Shown one piece after another: positions 33,425 to 42,248 of a stretch of DNA of 64,000 bases (position 1 is its first letter; every line of letters starts with the position of its first letter). The position numbers were made by a program, and so were the translations under genes. This DNA comes from Rhodococcoides trifolii (GTDB lineage Bacteria > Actinomycetota > Actinomycetes > Mycobacteriales > Mycobacteriaceae), in NCBI RefSeq assembly GCF_014635345.1, contig NZ_BMCU01000001.1, positions 1,426,001-1,490,000 of the forward strand. The letters are read 5' to 3'. The notes under the pieces are model-generated. The model worked only from the letters and a program-made list of their open reading frames with translations. It had not been told where the DNA came from and did no database searches.

Positions 33425-34087
33425 GTGGAGTCATTCGAGGCCGAAGGGGTCGTCGGTTCTGTCGATCGCCCCGCCGATGGTGCGCGGGCGGCAGTGTTGC
33501 TCGCACACGGCGCCGGCGGTGATCGCGAGTCGAAGATTCTGCTGTCCGTATCCGCTGCGCTGACGGCGCGAGGACTGCTGGTGGCGCGCATCGATCTCCC
33601 GTTTCGGCAGCGTCGGCCGAAAGGACCGCCGTCGCCGTCCGGGGCGGCCGGTGACCGCGCGGGGATCGTGGCCGCAGCAACGGCGTTGCGAGCTTTGGCG
33701 GGAGACATTTCGTTGGTGATCGGCGGACAGTCGTACGGCGGCCGTCAGGCGTCGATGGTGGCGGCCGAGGGCTGTGGCTGCGGGAAGGGCGGAGGCCGGC
33801 CGGATCGCCTGGCCGACGGGTTGCTTCTGCTGTCGTACCCGCTGCACCCGCCGGGGAAGCCGGAGAAGATGCGGACCGAACACTTCCCGCAGTTGCGGAC
33901 CCCGGTCGTGTTCGTCCACGGCAGCAGCGACCCGTTCGCCACCGACGCCGAACTGGCCGCCGCCGTCACCGCTATTTCCTCGCCGGTGCACGTGGTGAAC
34001 ATTGCGGGCGCCGGTCACGACCTCGCGCCTGCGAAGAAGCCCACCGGGGTTCTCACTGCCGACGCGGTGGTGGACTACCTGCTCTGA
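33425..34087 (+). CDS. Alpha/beta hydrolase (Tex30/KANL3-like, dienelactone hydrolase family)
   Basis: 220 residues from GTG 33425; TTG 33395 is in frame but unlikely. Hydrolase features are the oxyanion segment LLAHGAGGDRE, nucleophile S103 in GGQSYGGRQ, LLLSYPLHPPGKPEKMRTEHF, the acid in HGSSDPF and the histidine in GAGHDLAP. A CGCGKGGG insertion after the nucleophile helix is unusual. Likely a cytoplasmic esterase. It overlaps the convergent gene at 34075 by 13 bp. Confidence 0.82.
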   Translation: MESFEAEGVVGSVDRPADGARAAVLLAHGAGGDRESKILLSVSAALTARGLLVARIDLPFRQRRPKGPPSPSGAAGDRAGIVAAATALRALAGDISLVIGGQSYGGRQASMVAAEGCGCGKGGGRPDRLADGLLLLSYPLHPPGKPEKMRTEHFPQLRTPVVFVHGSSDPFATDAELAAAVTAISSPVHVVNIAGAGHDLAPAKKPTGVLTADAVVDYLL

Positions 34088-34746
34088 TCCGCCACGGCTC
34101 GCGCGAAGTTGCTGGTGGGTGCGCAGAGATCGGCGACGGCCTGCAGGTCGTCCAGTTCGTCCGCATCGAGCAGCGGTTCGACCAGGACGACACGGGCACC
34201 GGCCTTTTCGAGTGCGGCGCGCGTCAGATCTCCGGTGTCCGATTGCGACATCGGCACCGATCCCACCGGTACCACCCACGTCGGGTTCGGTACACCGAGC
34301 ACCCACCACCCGCCGTCGAGCGCAGGTCCCAGCACGCAGTGCTCGGGGAGATCCAGCAGTGCTGTGCACACCGACGTCAGCAGTGCCGGTGTGACCTGAG
34401 GAGTGTCCATACCGATCTGGACGATGGGGTCGCCGTCGAACGCATCGTGGTGCGCGTTCACCAGGCGCGTCGCGAAGTCGTCACCACGTTGATCGACAAC
34501 GACGAACTGCGACAACGCTTCTCGTACCTCGTCGCTTCGGGCCGCGTCGGCCAACTCCCCGGTCATGGCCACCACGCGCCGGTGGGCGGGGGTGCTGGCC
34601 ACCGCAGCCAGCGTGTCGAGAAGCGCGGCAGCGGCGATCCCCGCCGCCGCCTCCGCGCTCATCGCCTTCATCAGCCGCGTCTTCGCCAGTCCGGGCACCG
34701 GCGCCTTCGCCACCACCAGAAGGGTGACGGCCATGTCGTCGGTCAC
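34075..34746 (-). CDS. DUF2064 / TIGR04282-type nucleotidyltransferase-like glycosyltransferase
   Basis: 223 residues from GTG 34746, overlapping the upstream stop as GTGA; ATG 34734 is the other option. The start VTLLVVAKAPVPGLAKTRL and the centre QIGMDTPQVTPALL, LGPALDGGWWVLG are hallmarks of the DUF2064 family, a GT-A fold related to CofC and nucleotidyltransferases. The family accompanies GT2 enzymes and methyltransferases in envelope or natural-product glycosylation clusters; some members were named arsenosugar biosynthesis proteins. Biochemical function here is unproven. Confidence 0.82.
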   Translation of the reverse strand: MTDDMAVTLLVVAKAPVPGLAKTRLMKAMSAEAAAGIAAAALLDTLAAVASTPAHRRVVAMTGELADAARSDEVREALSQFVVVDQRGDDFATRLVNAHHDAFDGDPIVQIGMDTPQVTPALLTSVCTALLDLPEHCVLGPALDGGWWVLGVPNPTWVVPVGSVPMSQSDTGDLTRAALEKAGARVVLVEPLLDADELDDLQAVADLCAPTSNFARAVADQSR

Positions 34747-35396
34747 GGAATGGCCTTCCAGAAGTCCCAGATGGCGATTGCGCTGCCCTTCACCGATCCC
34801 GACACCTTCGATTTGCCTGCGGTGCGAGGCCGATACGTGATGTCGCGTTCGACGATCCGCCAGTTCGCGCGCGCGGCGAGGACGAGCAACTGCAGCGGGT
34901 AGCCCGACCGACGGTCGCTCACTCCCAGATCGAGCAGCTGTTGTCGCCGGCACGCTCGGACCGGACCGATGTCGTGCACGTCGATGTTCAGCCGCTGTCG
35001 TAGGCGTGCAGCCAGAACCGTGTTGCCGACCCGTGCGTGCCACGGCCACCCGCTCGCGCGGACCGCCCGGCGCCGACCCACCACGAGATCGGCGTCGGCC
35101 AGGGCGTCGACCATCGAGACCAGTTCACCCGGATCCATGGACCCGTCGCCGTCCAGTACGCACACGATGTCGGTGTCGGCGGCCACCACGCCCGCGTGCA
35201 CTGCGGACCCGTATCCCGGTACGCGCTCGTGTACCACGCGTGCGCCGTGTGCGCGGGCGACGTCGGCGGTGCCGTCGGTGGAGTTGTTGTCCACCACGAG
35301 CGCGGTGAATCCCGGCGGCATCGCGGCCAGAACGCCCGGCAACGACCCGGCTTCGTTCAGGCACGGAATGACCACTGTGGCAATCACTGTCGTCAT
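34743..35396 (-). CDS. Family 2 glycosyltransferase (polyprenyl-phosphate sugar synthase type)
   Basis: 217 residues. GT2 motifs are VIPCLNEAGSLPGVL at the nucleotide site, VVDNNSTDGT, and the metal-binding DGDGSMDP. The short length with no C-terminal membrane pair resembles soluble dolichol-phosphate-mannose synthase-like enzymes, which load a sugar on a lipid carrier for GT-C enzymes such as the one encoded at 36496-37914. It abuts the upstream epimerase gene with no spacer. Confidence 0.87.
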   Translation of the reverse strand: MTTVIATVVIPCLNEAGSLPGVLAAMPPGFTALVVDNNSTDGTADVARAHGARVVHERVPGYGSAVHAGVVAADTDIVCVLDGDGSMDPGELVSMVDALADADLVVGRRRAVRASGWPWHARVGNTVLAARLRQRLNIDVHDIGPVRACRRQQLLDLGVSDRRSGYPLQLLVLAARANWRIVERDITYRPRTAGKSKVSGSVKGSAIAIWDFWKAIP

Positions 35397-36455
35397 CTAA
35401 ACCCTCGGCGGGCCGGCCGATGCGGCGTCGCGCAGCGGAGCCGACGCGAACCGTACGAGACCGTCGTCGGGATGCACGGACGCCTTGAACCCGATCAACT
35501 TCTCGGCGCGGTCACCGCTGGCCACGATGTGCCGCACGTCGCCGGGGCGGAACTGGCCGGTGACGACCGGCTCGGCGCCACCGTGCGCGGCCGCGAGAAT
35601 GGACGCGACCTCGCCGATCGAGATGGGATTGCCGGAGCAGACGTTGAGGGGAGCGAAACCGGACAGCCCGATGTTCACCGCGGCGAGGTTGGCCGCCGCC
35701 ACGTCGCGGACATCGACGAAGTCGCGCATCTGCGTTCCGTCCTCGTACACCCGTGGTGCCTGCCCGGCTTCGAGCGACGACCGAAACATCGCTGCCACAC
35801 CGGAATACGGGGTATCGCGCGGCATGTGGTCACCGTAGACGTTGTGGTACCGCAGCGCCGTCACCGAGCTGCCGGTCGCGAGAGAGAACGCCAGTGCGAA
35901 GTGTTCCTGCGCGGTCTTGCTCGCGGCGTACAGGCTCCGCGGTTCGAGGGGTGCGTTCTCGCTCACGATGTCCCACGTGAGCGGCTCGTCACCCACGGGA
36001 CAACGGTTGTCGAACATCCCGTTCTCGAGGTCCTCGGTGCGGCGGGGGAGTGGGCGTACGGCGCCGTGTGTGTCGCATCGATAGTGCCCCTCGCCGTAGA
36101 CGACCATCGACGACGCGAGAACGAGTCGGCTGCAGCGGTTCTCGGCCATGGCGGCCAGCAGGACGGCCGTTCCGAAGTCGTTGTGACTGGCGTAGGCGGG
36201 CGCGTCGGCCATGCTCACGCCGGCCCCCACCACGGCTGCCTGATGACAGACCACGTCGACTCCGGCCATCGCCGTCGACAGTTCGGCCGGCGAGCGGACG
36301 TCGAGCCGGTCGATGCCGTCGACTTCCCGGGGGGCCTCACCGTGCGCGGACGCCAGGAAGGCATCGGACGCGATCACGTCGTGACCGTCCGAGCGCAACG
36401 CGGAGGCGATGTGCCCGCCGATGAAACCTGCTGCCCCGGTCAGAAGTACGCGCAC
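35397..36455 (-). CDS. NAD-dependent sugar epimerase/dehydratase
   Basis: 352 residues from GTG 36455 with GAGGAGAG before it. Extended SDR: the Rossmann motif LLTGAAGFIGGHI begins at residue 4, and the catalytic YxxxK is in LYAASKTAQEHF. The downstream ALRYHNVYGDHM and GTQMRDFVDVRDVA are standard in nucleotide-sugar epimerases. It would supply a modified NDP-sugar for the adjacent GT2 enzyme. First gene of a three-gene operon; 40 bp separate it from the divergent GT-C-like gene. Confidence 0.87.
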   Translation of the reverse strand: MRVLLTGAAGFIGGHIASALRSDGHDVIASDAFLASAHGEAPREVDGIDRLDVRSPAELSTAMAGVDVVCHQAAVVGAGVSMADAPAYASHNDFGTAVLLAAMAENRCSRLVLASSMVVYGEGHYRCDTHGAVRPLPRRTEDLENGMFDNRCPVGDEPLTWDIVSENAPLEPRSLYAASKTAQEHFALAFSLATGSSVTALRYHNVYGDHMPRDTPYSGVAAMFRSSLEAGQAPRVYEDGTQMRDFVDVRDVAAANLAAVNIGLSGFAPLNVCSGNPISIGEVASILAAAHGGAEPVVTGQFRPGDVRHIVASGDRAEKLIGFKASVHPDDGLVRFASAPLRDAASAGPPRV

Positions 36456-36495
36456 TTCGCTCTCCTCGTCTCGTCTGCGGTCGGTACATTCATGG

Positions 36496-37914
36496 GTGGA
36501 TCGGGCCAATCAGAGGGAGCTGGAGAACATTACTGTCGAGCAAGACTCTCACGACACCGAGGTCGGGTCGCGTTTGCCTCGGCTGCGCGATCTGATCGGG
36601 GCGGTCCTCGCGGTGGTGCTGGTGGTGGTGGCTGCCGTGGTCGCGAAGATGGGCAACGCCACGATCACGCCGCTGATCACGCCGTCGGCTCGCACGTTCC
36701 GCGACTTCACGGAGGGCGCGCCGCTGTTCGCTCAGTGGCTGCCACACGTCGGAATCGGCACACCGTTCGCCGTGCTGATCGCCGCTGCGGTGGTCCTCTA
36801 CGGTCCTGCCGTCTCTGCGCGGATGTCGTGGCGCCCGTTGATGTTTCTCGCCTGGGCTTCGTCGTTCGGGTGGGTGCTGTCGCTGGCGCTCGTCGACGGG
36901 TGGCACCGCGGTTTCGTCGAGAAGCTGACGGCGAAAGACGAATACCTGTACGAGGTTCCGGGAGTCACGGACATCCCGGCCATGCTCGAGACCTTCACCA
37001 CCCACATCGTCGACGGCCAGATCGGCTCCTGGACAACACACGTGTCGGGTCATCCACCCGGCGCTCTGCTCGTGTTCGTCTGGCTCGACCGCCTGGGGCT
37101 GCAGGGCGGTGTCTGGGCGTCGATGCTGTGTGTCGTCGTGGGGTCCTCCGCCGCAGCCGCGGTGGCGATCGCCGTGCGCGCCCTCGCCGGGGATGCGCTC
37201 GGCCGTCGAGCGGTGCCGTTCCTGGTTCTGGCTCCGACCGCGATCTGGATCGGTGTGTCCGGTGACGGGCTGTTCGCCGGCGTTGCGGCGTGGGGCATTT
37301 CGCTTCTCGCGCTCGCCGCGGCTCGTACGGTCTCGCGTCCCTGGATCTTCGCCGTCGGAGCCGGAATCCTCCTCGGGTTCACGGTGTACCTGAACTACGG
37401 GCTGACCTTGATGGCCATACCGGCGCTCGCCGTGCTGATTGCTGCGCGCAACGCTCGGCCCCTCCTCGGCGCTCTGGTCGGCGCGCTGGCCGTCGCCGCA
37501 GCCTTCACGGCATCCGGCTTCTGGTGGTTCGACGGGTACCAACTGGTCCAGGTGCGCTACTGGCAGGGCATAGCGCAGTACCGGCCGTTCGCCTACTGGG
37601 GATGGGCCAATATTGCGTCTGCTGTGTGCGCGGTGGGTCTCGCGGTCCCTGCGGCCCTGCACAGATCGTTCGCGTGGACGAGACTGCGGTCACTGTCCGG
37701 TCTGTCGCTCTTGGTCATCGCTGCCGTGCTCGCCGTTGCCGCGGCAGACCTCTCGACATTGAGCAAGGCCGAGACCGAACGGATTTGGCTACCGTTCTAC
37801 GTCTGGATGTTGGCAGCAACCGCGTTGTTGCCGCCGCGGACTCACCGGTTCTGGCTCGCGGTTCAGGCAATCGCCGCGTTGGCGATCAACCACCTTCTGC
37901 TCACCAACTGGTGA
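36496..37914 (+). CDS. Polytopic membrane protein, GT-C glycosyltransferase-like
   Basis: About 472 residues from GTG 36496; the exact start is uncertain. Roughly eleven membrane helices. A large loop after the first helices carries acidic residues (KDEYLYEVPG, DIPAML) and the motif HVSGHPPG, also seen in actinobacterial GT-C-like proteins that use lipid-linked sugars. It is divergent from the epimerase/GT2/DUF2064 operon, with a shared promoter region of only 40 bp, and overlaps the methyltransferase gene at the 3' end. Acceptor and sugar unknown. Confidence 0.75.
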   Translation: MDRANQRELENITVEQDSHDTEVGSRLPRLRDLIGAVLAVVLVVVAAVVAKMGNATITPLITPSARTFRDFTEGAPLFAQWLPHVGIGTPFAVLIAAAVVLYGPAVSARMSWRPLMFLAWASSFGWVLSLALVDGWHRGFVEKLTAKDEYLYEVPGVTDIPAMLETFTTHIVDGQIGSWTTHVSGHPPGALLVFVWLDRLGLQGGVWASMLCVVVGSSAAAAVAIAVRALAGDALGRRAVPFLVLAPTAIWIGVSGDGLFAGVAAWGISLLALAAARTVSRPWIFAVGAGILLGFTVYLNYGLTLMAIPALAVLIAARNARPLLGALVGALAVAAAFTASGFWWFDGYQLVQVRYWQGIAQYRPFAYWGWANIASAVCAVGLAVPAALHRSFAWTRLRSLSGLSLLVIAAVLAVAAADLSTLSKAETERIWLPFYVWMLAATALLPPRTHRFWLAVQAIAALAINHLLLTNW

Positions 37915-38599
37915 CAGGCGCCAATCGGACGAAGCTGCGCCCACCGAGTTCCACGGTGGTGACGACACGCAGGTCGGAGGCGCCGGCCAGGTCGGTGATG
38001 GCCGCGGGATCCACACGCGCCCAGTCGAACCAGCCGCCGGTGGCGTCCTGGCTCTCCCAGCGAATCCGTTCCGACGTCAATCCGGTCCCGGGGCGATCGA
38101 CCTCGGCAAGAACGTAACCGTCCGGCGCGACGAGCTCGCGTGCCCGGCGCAGGACCCGCAAGGGATCACCTCCGATGCCGATGTTCCCGTCGGCGAGAAG
38201 CACGTGACGCCATGATCCGGCGTCGGGGATGGTGTCGAAGATGCTGCGCTGCAACGCATGTCCGCCGCGGGCGACGGTCATTTCGATCGCCGCCTCGGAG
38301 GAGTCGACGCCGAGGGCGCGGATTCCTCGTCGAGCGAGGTCGGCGGTCAGTCGACCCGGTCCGCACCCGAGATCCAGCGTGGGTCCGTCGCAGGGAACGA
38401 GAAGTGCCATGTCGCCCACGCGATCTCGGGTGCTCGCGGCGTCACCGCCCAACCACCGATTGACTGGCATGGGCGCGCGTACACCGGCGTCGTTGAGCAC
38501 CCAGCACGGCTTACCGGCAGAGGCGCTTCGGAACAGAGAGTCGAAACCCTCGACCTGTTCGTCGAGGGTGTTTGTGTCGTCGATGGTCAGAAGCGTCAT
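37901..38599 (-). CDS. SAM-dependent methyltransferase
   Basis: 232 residues from ATG 38599. Motif I is LDLGCGPGRLTADLARRG and the acidic residue follows in LGVDSSEAAI. LLADGNIGIGGDPLRVLRRA and the ending WARVDPAAI, typical of the class that sits next to GT2/DUF2064 genes, support a link to the neighbouring sugar cluster. Probably acts on a glycan or secondary metabolite in the cytoplasm. The start is preceded by 148 bp without a gene before the tRNA. Confidence 0.83.
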   Translation of the reverse strand: MTLLTIDDTNTLDEQVEGFDSLFRSASAGKPCWVLNDAGVRAPMPVNRWLGGDAASTRDRVGDMALLVPCDGPTLDLGCGPGRLTADLARRGIRALGVDSSEAAIEMTVARGGHALQRSIFDTIPDAGSWRHVLLADGNIGIGGDPLRVLRRARELVAPDGYVLAEVDRPGTGLTSERIRWESQDATGGWFDWARVDPAAITDLAGASDLRVVTTVELGGRSFVRLAPVTSW

Positions 38600-38747
38600 G
38601 CACGACAGCTCTCGTAGTTCATCGCTGTGTATTCCACGGCAGGACCCTCCCGAATCACGATTCGCACTATCGACGTCATGTCGATACTTGAAATCACTGT
38701 GAGTGTAATTCGGCTCCGACGACGGATCGGATCGGTTGTGTGATGTG

Positions 38748-38820
38748 TGCCCCCGGCAGGATTCGAACCTGCGGCCTTCCGCTCCGGAGGCGGACGCTCT
38801 ATCCCCTGAGCTACGGGGGC
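38748..38820 (-). tRNA. tRNA-Arg (anticodon CCG)
   Basis: 73 nt on the minus strand. The acceptor stem GCCCCCG pairs with CGGGGGC, the D arm has AGCTCAG, the anticodon loop reads CTCCGGA with anticodon CCG, and the T arm is GGTTCGAATCC. The 3' CCA is not encoded (CAC follows the discriminator A). It decodes CGG codons, frequent in this genome. It lies 70 bp downstream of nothing on the same strand and close to the DUF305 stop... its own promoter probably lies in 38821-38890. Confidence 0.95.
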
Positions 38821-38890
38821 GCATCAGCCCATTGCTACTAGTACAAGGTGCCGATGTGCCTGTTGGGCGGTGCCAGCCTATCTCATCGGA

Positions 38891-39601
38891 TCAGAGCGGC
38901 TGCGCACCCTTCTCCGTCAGCATCTGCGTCATCAACTGCGACTCGGAAGTCTGGGTGTTCACCATGGTCTGTGCGAGCTGACGAACGGCAGGGGTCTCCG
39001 CATAGGTGGCCCCGTACTGCATCATCTCCAGTCCGCCCTGGTGATGACGGAGCATCAACTGCAGGAAGAGGACGTCGACGTCGGATCCCGTTGCCGTACG
39101 CAGACGCGCCATGTCGTCGGCGGAGGCCATTCCCGGCATCGTCGTCTGCGCACCGGTGGTCGTCGCGGCGGACATGCCCGACATCGAGTGACCGCTGTCC
39201 GCGGTCATCCACGCCATGTAACCGCCCGACGAGAGCGGAGCCTTGTCCCAGAGCGCCAGCCAGCCCTGCATCTGACCGACCTGGTTCTGCTGGGTGGTCA
39301 AGATGTCGTAGGCCAGGTTCTTCACCAGGGGATCTACCGCGTCGGTGTACCCGATCGTCGCCATCTCGATGGCCTGGTTGTGGTGCACCGTCATGTCTTG
39401 TGCGAACCCGACGTCGACGGAGTTGTCCGCCGGGACGGGGTTGCCCTTGTCGGCGAGCGGCATCTGCACCAGGAACCCGACGGCGAATCCGATGACGATG
39501 AGGCCGATGGCGCCGATCACCAACAAGGCAGTCTTCTGACTGCGCTTCGGCTGCTGCTCGGTGTCGGTTCCTGCCGTGTCGGTTCCTGCGGTGTCGATCA
39601 C
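38891..39601 (-). CDS. DUF305 membrane-anchored protein, metal-binding type
   Basis: 236 residues from GTG 39601, overlapping the upstream stop as GTGA. After ~25 cytoplasmic residues comes one helix (TALLVIGAIGLIVIGFAVGF), then an extracellular four-helix DUF305 domain with methionine/histidine motifs MTVHHNQAIEMA and LRHHQGGLEMM, plus a Met/Ser-rich linker (SGHSMSGMSAAT). DUF305 proteins bind copper or iron and resemble ferritin-like bundles. Co-encoded with a DUF3105 protein, so they probably work together in the envelope, perhaps in copper handling (inference). Confidence 0.87.
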   Translation of the reverse strand: MIDTAGTDTAGTDTEQQPKRSQKTALLVIGAIGLIVIGFAVGFLVQMPLADKGNPVPADNSVDVGFAQDMTVHHNQAIEMATIGYTDAVDPLVKNLAYDILTTQQNQVGQMQGWLALWDKAPLSSGGYMAWMTADSGHSMSGMSAATTTGAQTTMPGMASADDMARLRTATGSDVDVLFLQLMLRHHQGGLEMMQYGATYAETPAVRQLAQTMVNTQTSESQLMTQMLTEKGAQPL

Positions 39602-40464
39602 GGGTTGGGGGTTCCGGTCGGGATCTGGAGATCGGTCGGCAGACCGGACCCGGCGCCGGTCTCGGTGGCGTCGGGGGTGATCCCGGCACCGTCCATCGGG
39701 ACGGCGTCGGCGCCGGGGGCGGTGGGATCGAACGGCGGCGGGTTGTCGACGTCGAACGTCTCCGGTGTCGTCGAGCAGCTCGCGCCGACCTCGGGGTACT
39801 GGAATCGGTTGAGACGCAACGCCGAGATGAACTGGTCGACACGGGGGTCGTCGGGGCTGTCGAGCTTGAGCTGGTGCCCCCACGACTGCAGCGAGACCGC
39901 GTGATCGAGACCCGGGTAGGGCGACATCATCGTGTATTGCTGACCGTCGACCTTGGCGGCGAGGTCGGAAACCTGGTCCGCGGACAGATCGTCCGGGTTG
40001 TACGTGATCCACACCGCGCCGTGCTCGAGGCCGTGAACGGCGTTCTCGGTGCGGATGGCGTCGGGGTAGACGGTGCCCATGCAATTGGCCCACACCTGGT
40101 CGTGTGGTCCACCGAACGGCGGTGACTCGTCGTACGCCACGCGCTGGGTTGCCGAGACGTGCAGGGCCGCGGGGTACTGCTTGACGACGACACCCTCGAT
40201 GCCGGTAGACGGATCCTGGTTGGACTCGGACGGCGCGAATTTCTGCGCCTCGACCCGGTCCTGGTACTTCGGGTACAGGTTGGCGGCGAGGACACCGATG
40301 AGAGCGATCACGACCACGACGGCGCCGATGGTGAGCCATGGAATCTGGCGGCGGCCCTTGGCGCCGGCGCCGGGTACACCACCCTTCTTCGTGGGCTTCT
40401 TCTTGGAGGCAGCCTTGATGGCCTTGGCTGACTTCGCGCCTTTGTCGGAGGAACCGCTGGGCAT
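39598..40464 (-). CDS. DUF3105 membrane-anchored protein
   Basis: 288 residues from ATG 40464. A very basic, lysine-rich N-terminus (KGAKSAKAIKAASKKK) precedes one helix (WLTIGAVVVVIALIGVLAA) and a large outside domain. DUF3105 signatures are SPPFGGPHDQVWANCMG, ENAVHGLEHGAVWITYNPD and LQSWGHQLKL, with conserved His and Cys residues suggesting metal binding. The tail is proline/glycine-rich. Paired with DUF305 downstream. No enzymatic role is known to me. Confidence 0.87.
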   Translation of the reverse strand: MPSGSSDKGAKSAKAIKAASKKKPTKKGGVPGAGAKGRRQIPWLTIGAVVVVIALIGVLAANLYPKYQDRVEAQKFAPSESNQDPSTGIEGVVVKQYPAALHVSATQRVAYDESPPFGGPHDQVWANCMGTVYPDAIRTENAVHGLEHGAVWITYNPDDLSADQVSDLAAKVDGQQYTMMSPYPGLDHAVSLQSWGHQLKLDSPDDPRVDQFISALRLNRFQYPEVGASCSTTPETFDVDNPPPFDPTAPGADAVPMDGAGITPDATETGAGSGLPTDLQIPTGTPNP

Positions 40465-40581
40465 CGGTGGTGTGCTCTTTCGTCGAGGGAAACGCTGCAA
40501 GCGACTACTGTACGTACGGACTCTGAGTGCTTGCTTATACGTCGGTCGCGAGGCCGGTCGGGTGATGCCGGCCCGTGCCCA

Positions 40582-40587
40582 TAGAAT
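40582..40587 (+). promoter_or_regulatory. Possible -10 of a leaderless argS transcript
   Basis: TAGAAT (TANNNT) ends 9 bases before the argS GTG at 40596. The bases between (AAGCCCCT) lack a ribosome site. Transcription would begin 0-2 bases before the GTG. No strong -35. Confidence 0.4.
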
Positions 40588-40595
40588 AAGCCCCT

Positions 40596-42248
40596 GTGAC
40601 TCCCGCCGACCTTGCCGAACTGCTCCGTGCGACCGCCGCCTCGGTGCTGGCGTCGCGCGGTCTCGATCCCGAGGTGCTGCCGGCAACCCTGACGCTGGAT
40701 CGTCCGCGTAACCCGGAGCACGGCGATTACGCCTCCAACGTGGCGATGCAGGTGGCCAAGAAGGCCGGTGTGTCGCCCCGCGATCTCGCGTCCTGGCTTG
40801 CCGACGCGTTGTCGTCCGACGCCGCGATCGACGAAGTCTCCGTTGCCGGTCCGGGCTTTCTGAACGTGCGATTGGCGAAGGCCGCCCAAGGCGCGATCGT
40901 CGAGCGCGTCGCCGCCGAGGCGGGCGCGTACGGGGCGTCGGACGTGCTCTCGGGCACGTCGATCAACCTCGAGTTCGTCTCCGCCAACCCCACCGGCCCC
41001 ATCCACCTGGGCGGCACCAGGTGGGCTGCGGTCGGGGACGCGCTCGGTCGGGTGCTCACCGCTCGCGGCGCGGCAGTCACCCGCGAGTACTACTTCAACG
41101 ACCACGGCGCACAGATCGACCGATTCGCACGCTCCCTGGTCGCAGCGGCCCTGGGCGAACCGACTCCCGACGACGGATACGCCGGTGCGTACCTGGCCGA
41201 CATCGCCGCAGGCGTGCTCGCCGAGCGTCCAGATGCGCTCGGGCTGCCCCCGGCCGAGCGTCAGGAAGTGTTCCGCGCGATCGGCGTCGAGAAGATGTTC
41301 ACGCAGATCAAAGCCAACCTGCACGAGTTCGGCACCGACTTCGACGTCTACTTCCACGAGAACTCGCTCTTCGAGTCGGGCGCAGTCGAGAAGGCCGTGG
41401 ACACGCTGAAGTCCTCGGGCAAGCTCTACGAGAAGGACGGCGCGTGGTGGTTGCGCAGCACCGACTTCGGCGACGACAAGGACCGTGTCGTCATCAAGAG
41501 CGACGGCAACGCCGCGTACATCGCCGGTGACATCGCGTACTTCCAGAACAAGCGTGCACGCGGGTTCGACCTGTGCATCTACATGCTCGGCGCCGACCAC
41601 CACGGGTACATCGGCAGGCTCAAGGCCGCGGCCGCGGCGTTCGGCGACGACCCGGACACCGTCGAGGTCCTCATCGGTCAGATGGTCAACCTCGTCTCGG
41701 GCGGTGTCGCGGTCAAGATGAGCAAGAGGGCAGGAACCGTCATCACCCTCGACGACCTGGTCGACGCCATCGGTGTGGACGCCGCGCGGTATGTCCTGGT
41801 GCGGTCGTCGGTGGATTCGAGCATCGACATCGACCTCGCGCTCTGGTCCTCGCAGAGCAGCGACAATCCGGTCTACTACGTGCAGTACGCGCACGCTCGG
41901 CTGTGTTCGCTCGCCGTCGGCGCCGCGGAACTCGGTGTCAGCGCCGACGATCCGGACTTCTCGTTGCTCGCTACCGAAGCAGAAGGCGATCTGATCCGCA
42001 CCATCGGGGAGTACCCGCGCGTGGTGGCCAGCGCCGCCGATCTTCGCGAGCCACATCGCATCGCGCGGTACCTCGAGGAACTCGCCGGTTCGTATCACCG
42101 GTTCTACGGCGCGTGCCGTGTGCTCCCGCAGGGTGACGAGAGGCCGGCGCCCCTGCACACCGCCCGTCTCGCCCTCGGCAACGCCACCCGGCAGGTGCTC
42201 GCGAACGGGCTGGGCCTGCTCGGCGTCAGCGCACCGGAGAAGATGTGA
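40596..42248 (+). CDS. argS: Arginyl-tRNA synthetase
   Basis: 550 residues, class I synthetase that charges tRNA-Arg. The HIGH signature appears as HLGG in [13 protein letters not shown] and KMSKS as VKMSKRAGT. The N-terminal Add1 domain and C-terminal DALR domain ([29 protein letters not shown]) are complete. Start is GTG without ribosome site, consistent with a leaderless mRNA. GTGA overlap joins it to lysA, as in other Corynebacteriales, where argS-lysA are co-transcribed and respond to arginine and lysine. Confidence 0.96.
   Translation: MTPADLAELLRATAASVLASRGLDPEVLPATLTLDRPRNPEHGDYASNVAMQVAKKAGVSPRDLASWLADALSSDAAIDEVSVAGPGFLNVRLAKAAQGAIVERVAAEAGAYGASDVLSGTSINLEFVSANPTGPIHLGGTRWAAVGDALGRVLTARGAAVTREYYFNDHGAQIDRFARSLVAAALGEPTPDDGYAGAYLADIAAGVLAERPDALGLPPAERQEVFRAIGVEKMFTQIKANLHEFGTDFDVYFHENSLFESGAVEKAVDTLKSSGKLYEKDGAWWLRSTDFGDDKDRVVIKSDGNAAYIAGDIAYFQNKRARGFDLCIYMLGADHHGYIGRLKAAAAAFGDDPDTVEVLIGQMVNLVSGGVAVKMSKRAGTVITLDDLVDAIGVDAARYVLVRSSVDSSIDIDLALWSSQSSDNPVYYVQYAHARLCSLAVGAAELGVSADDPDFSLLATEAEGDLIRTIGEYPRVVASAADLREPHRIARYLEELAGSYHRFYGACRVLPQGDERPAPLHTARLALGNATRQVLANGLGLLGVSAPEKM

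Noticed and set aside
38736..38981. Plus-strand ORF starting MCDVCPRQDSNLRPSAPEAD
   Set aside because: It is the translated complement of tRNA-Arg, a well-known false gene pattern.
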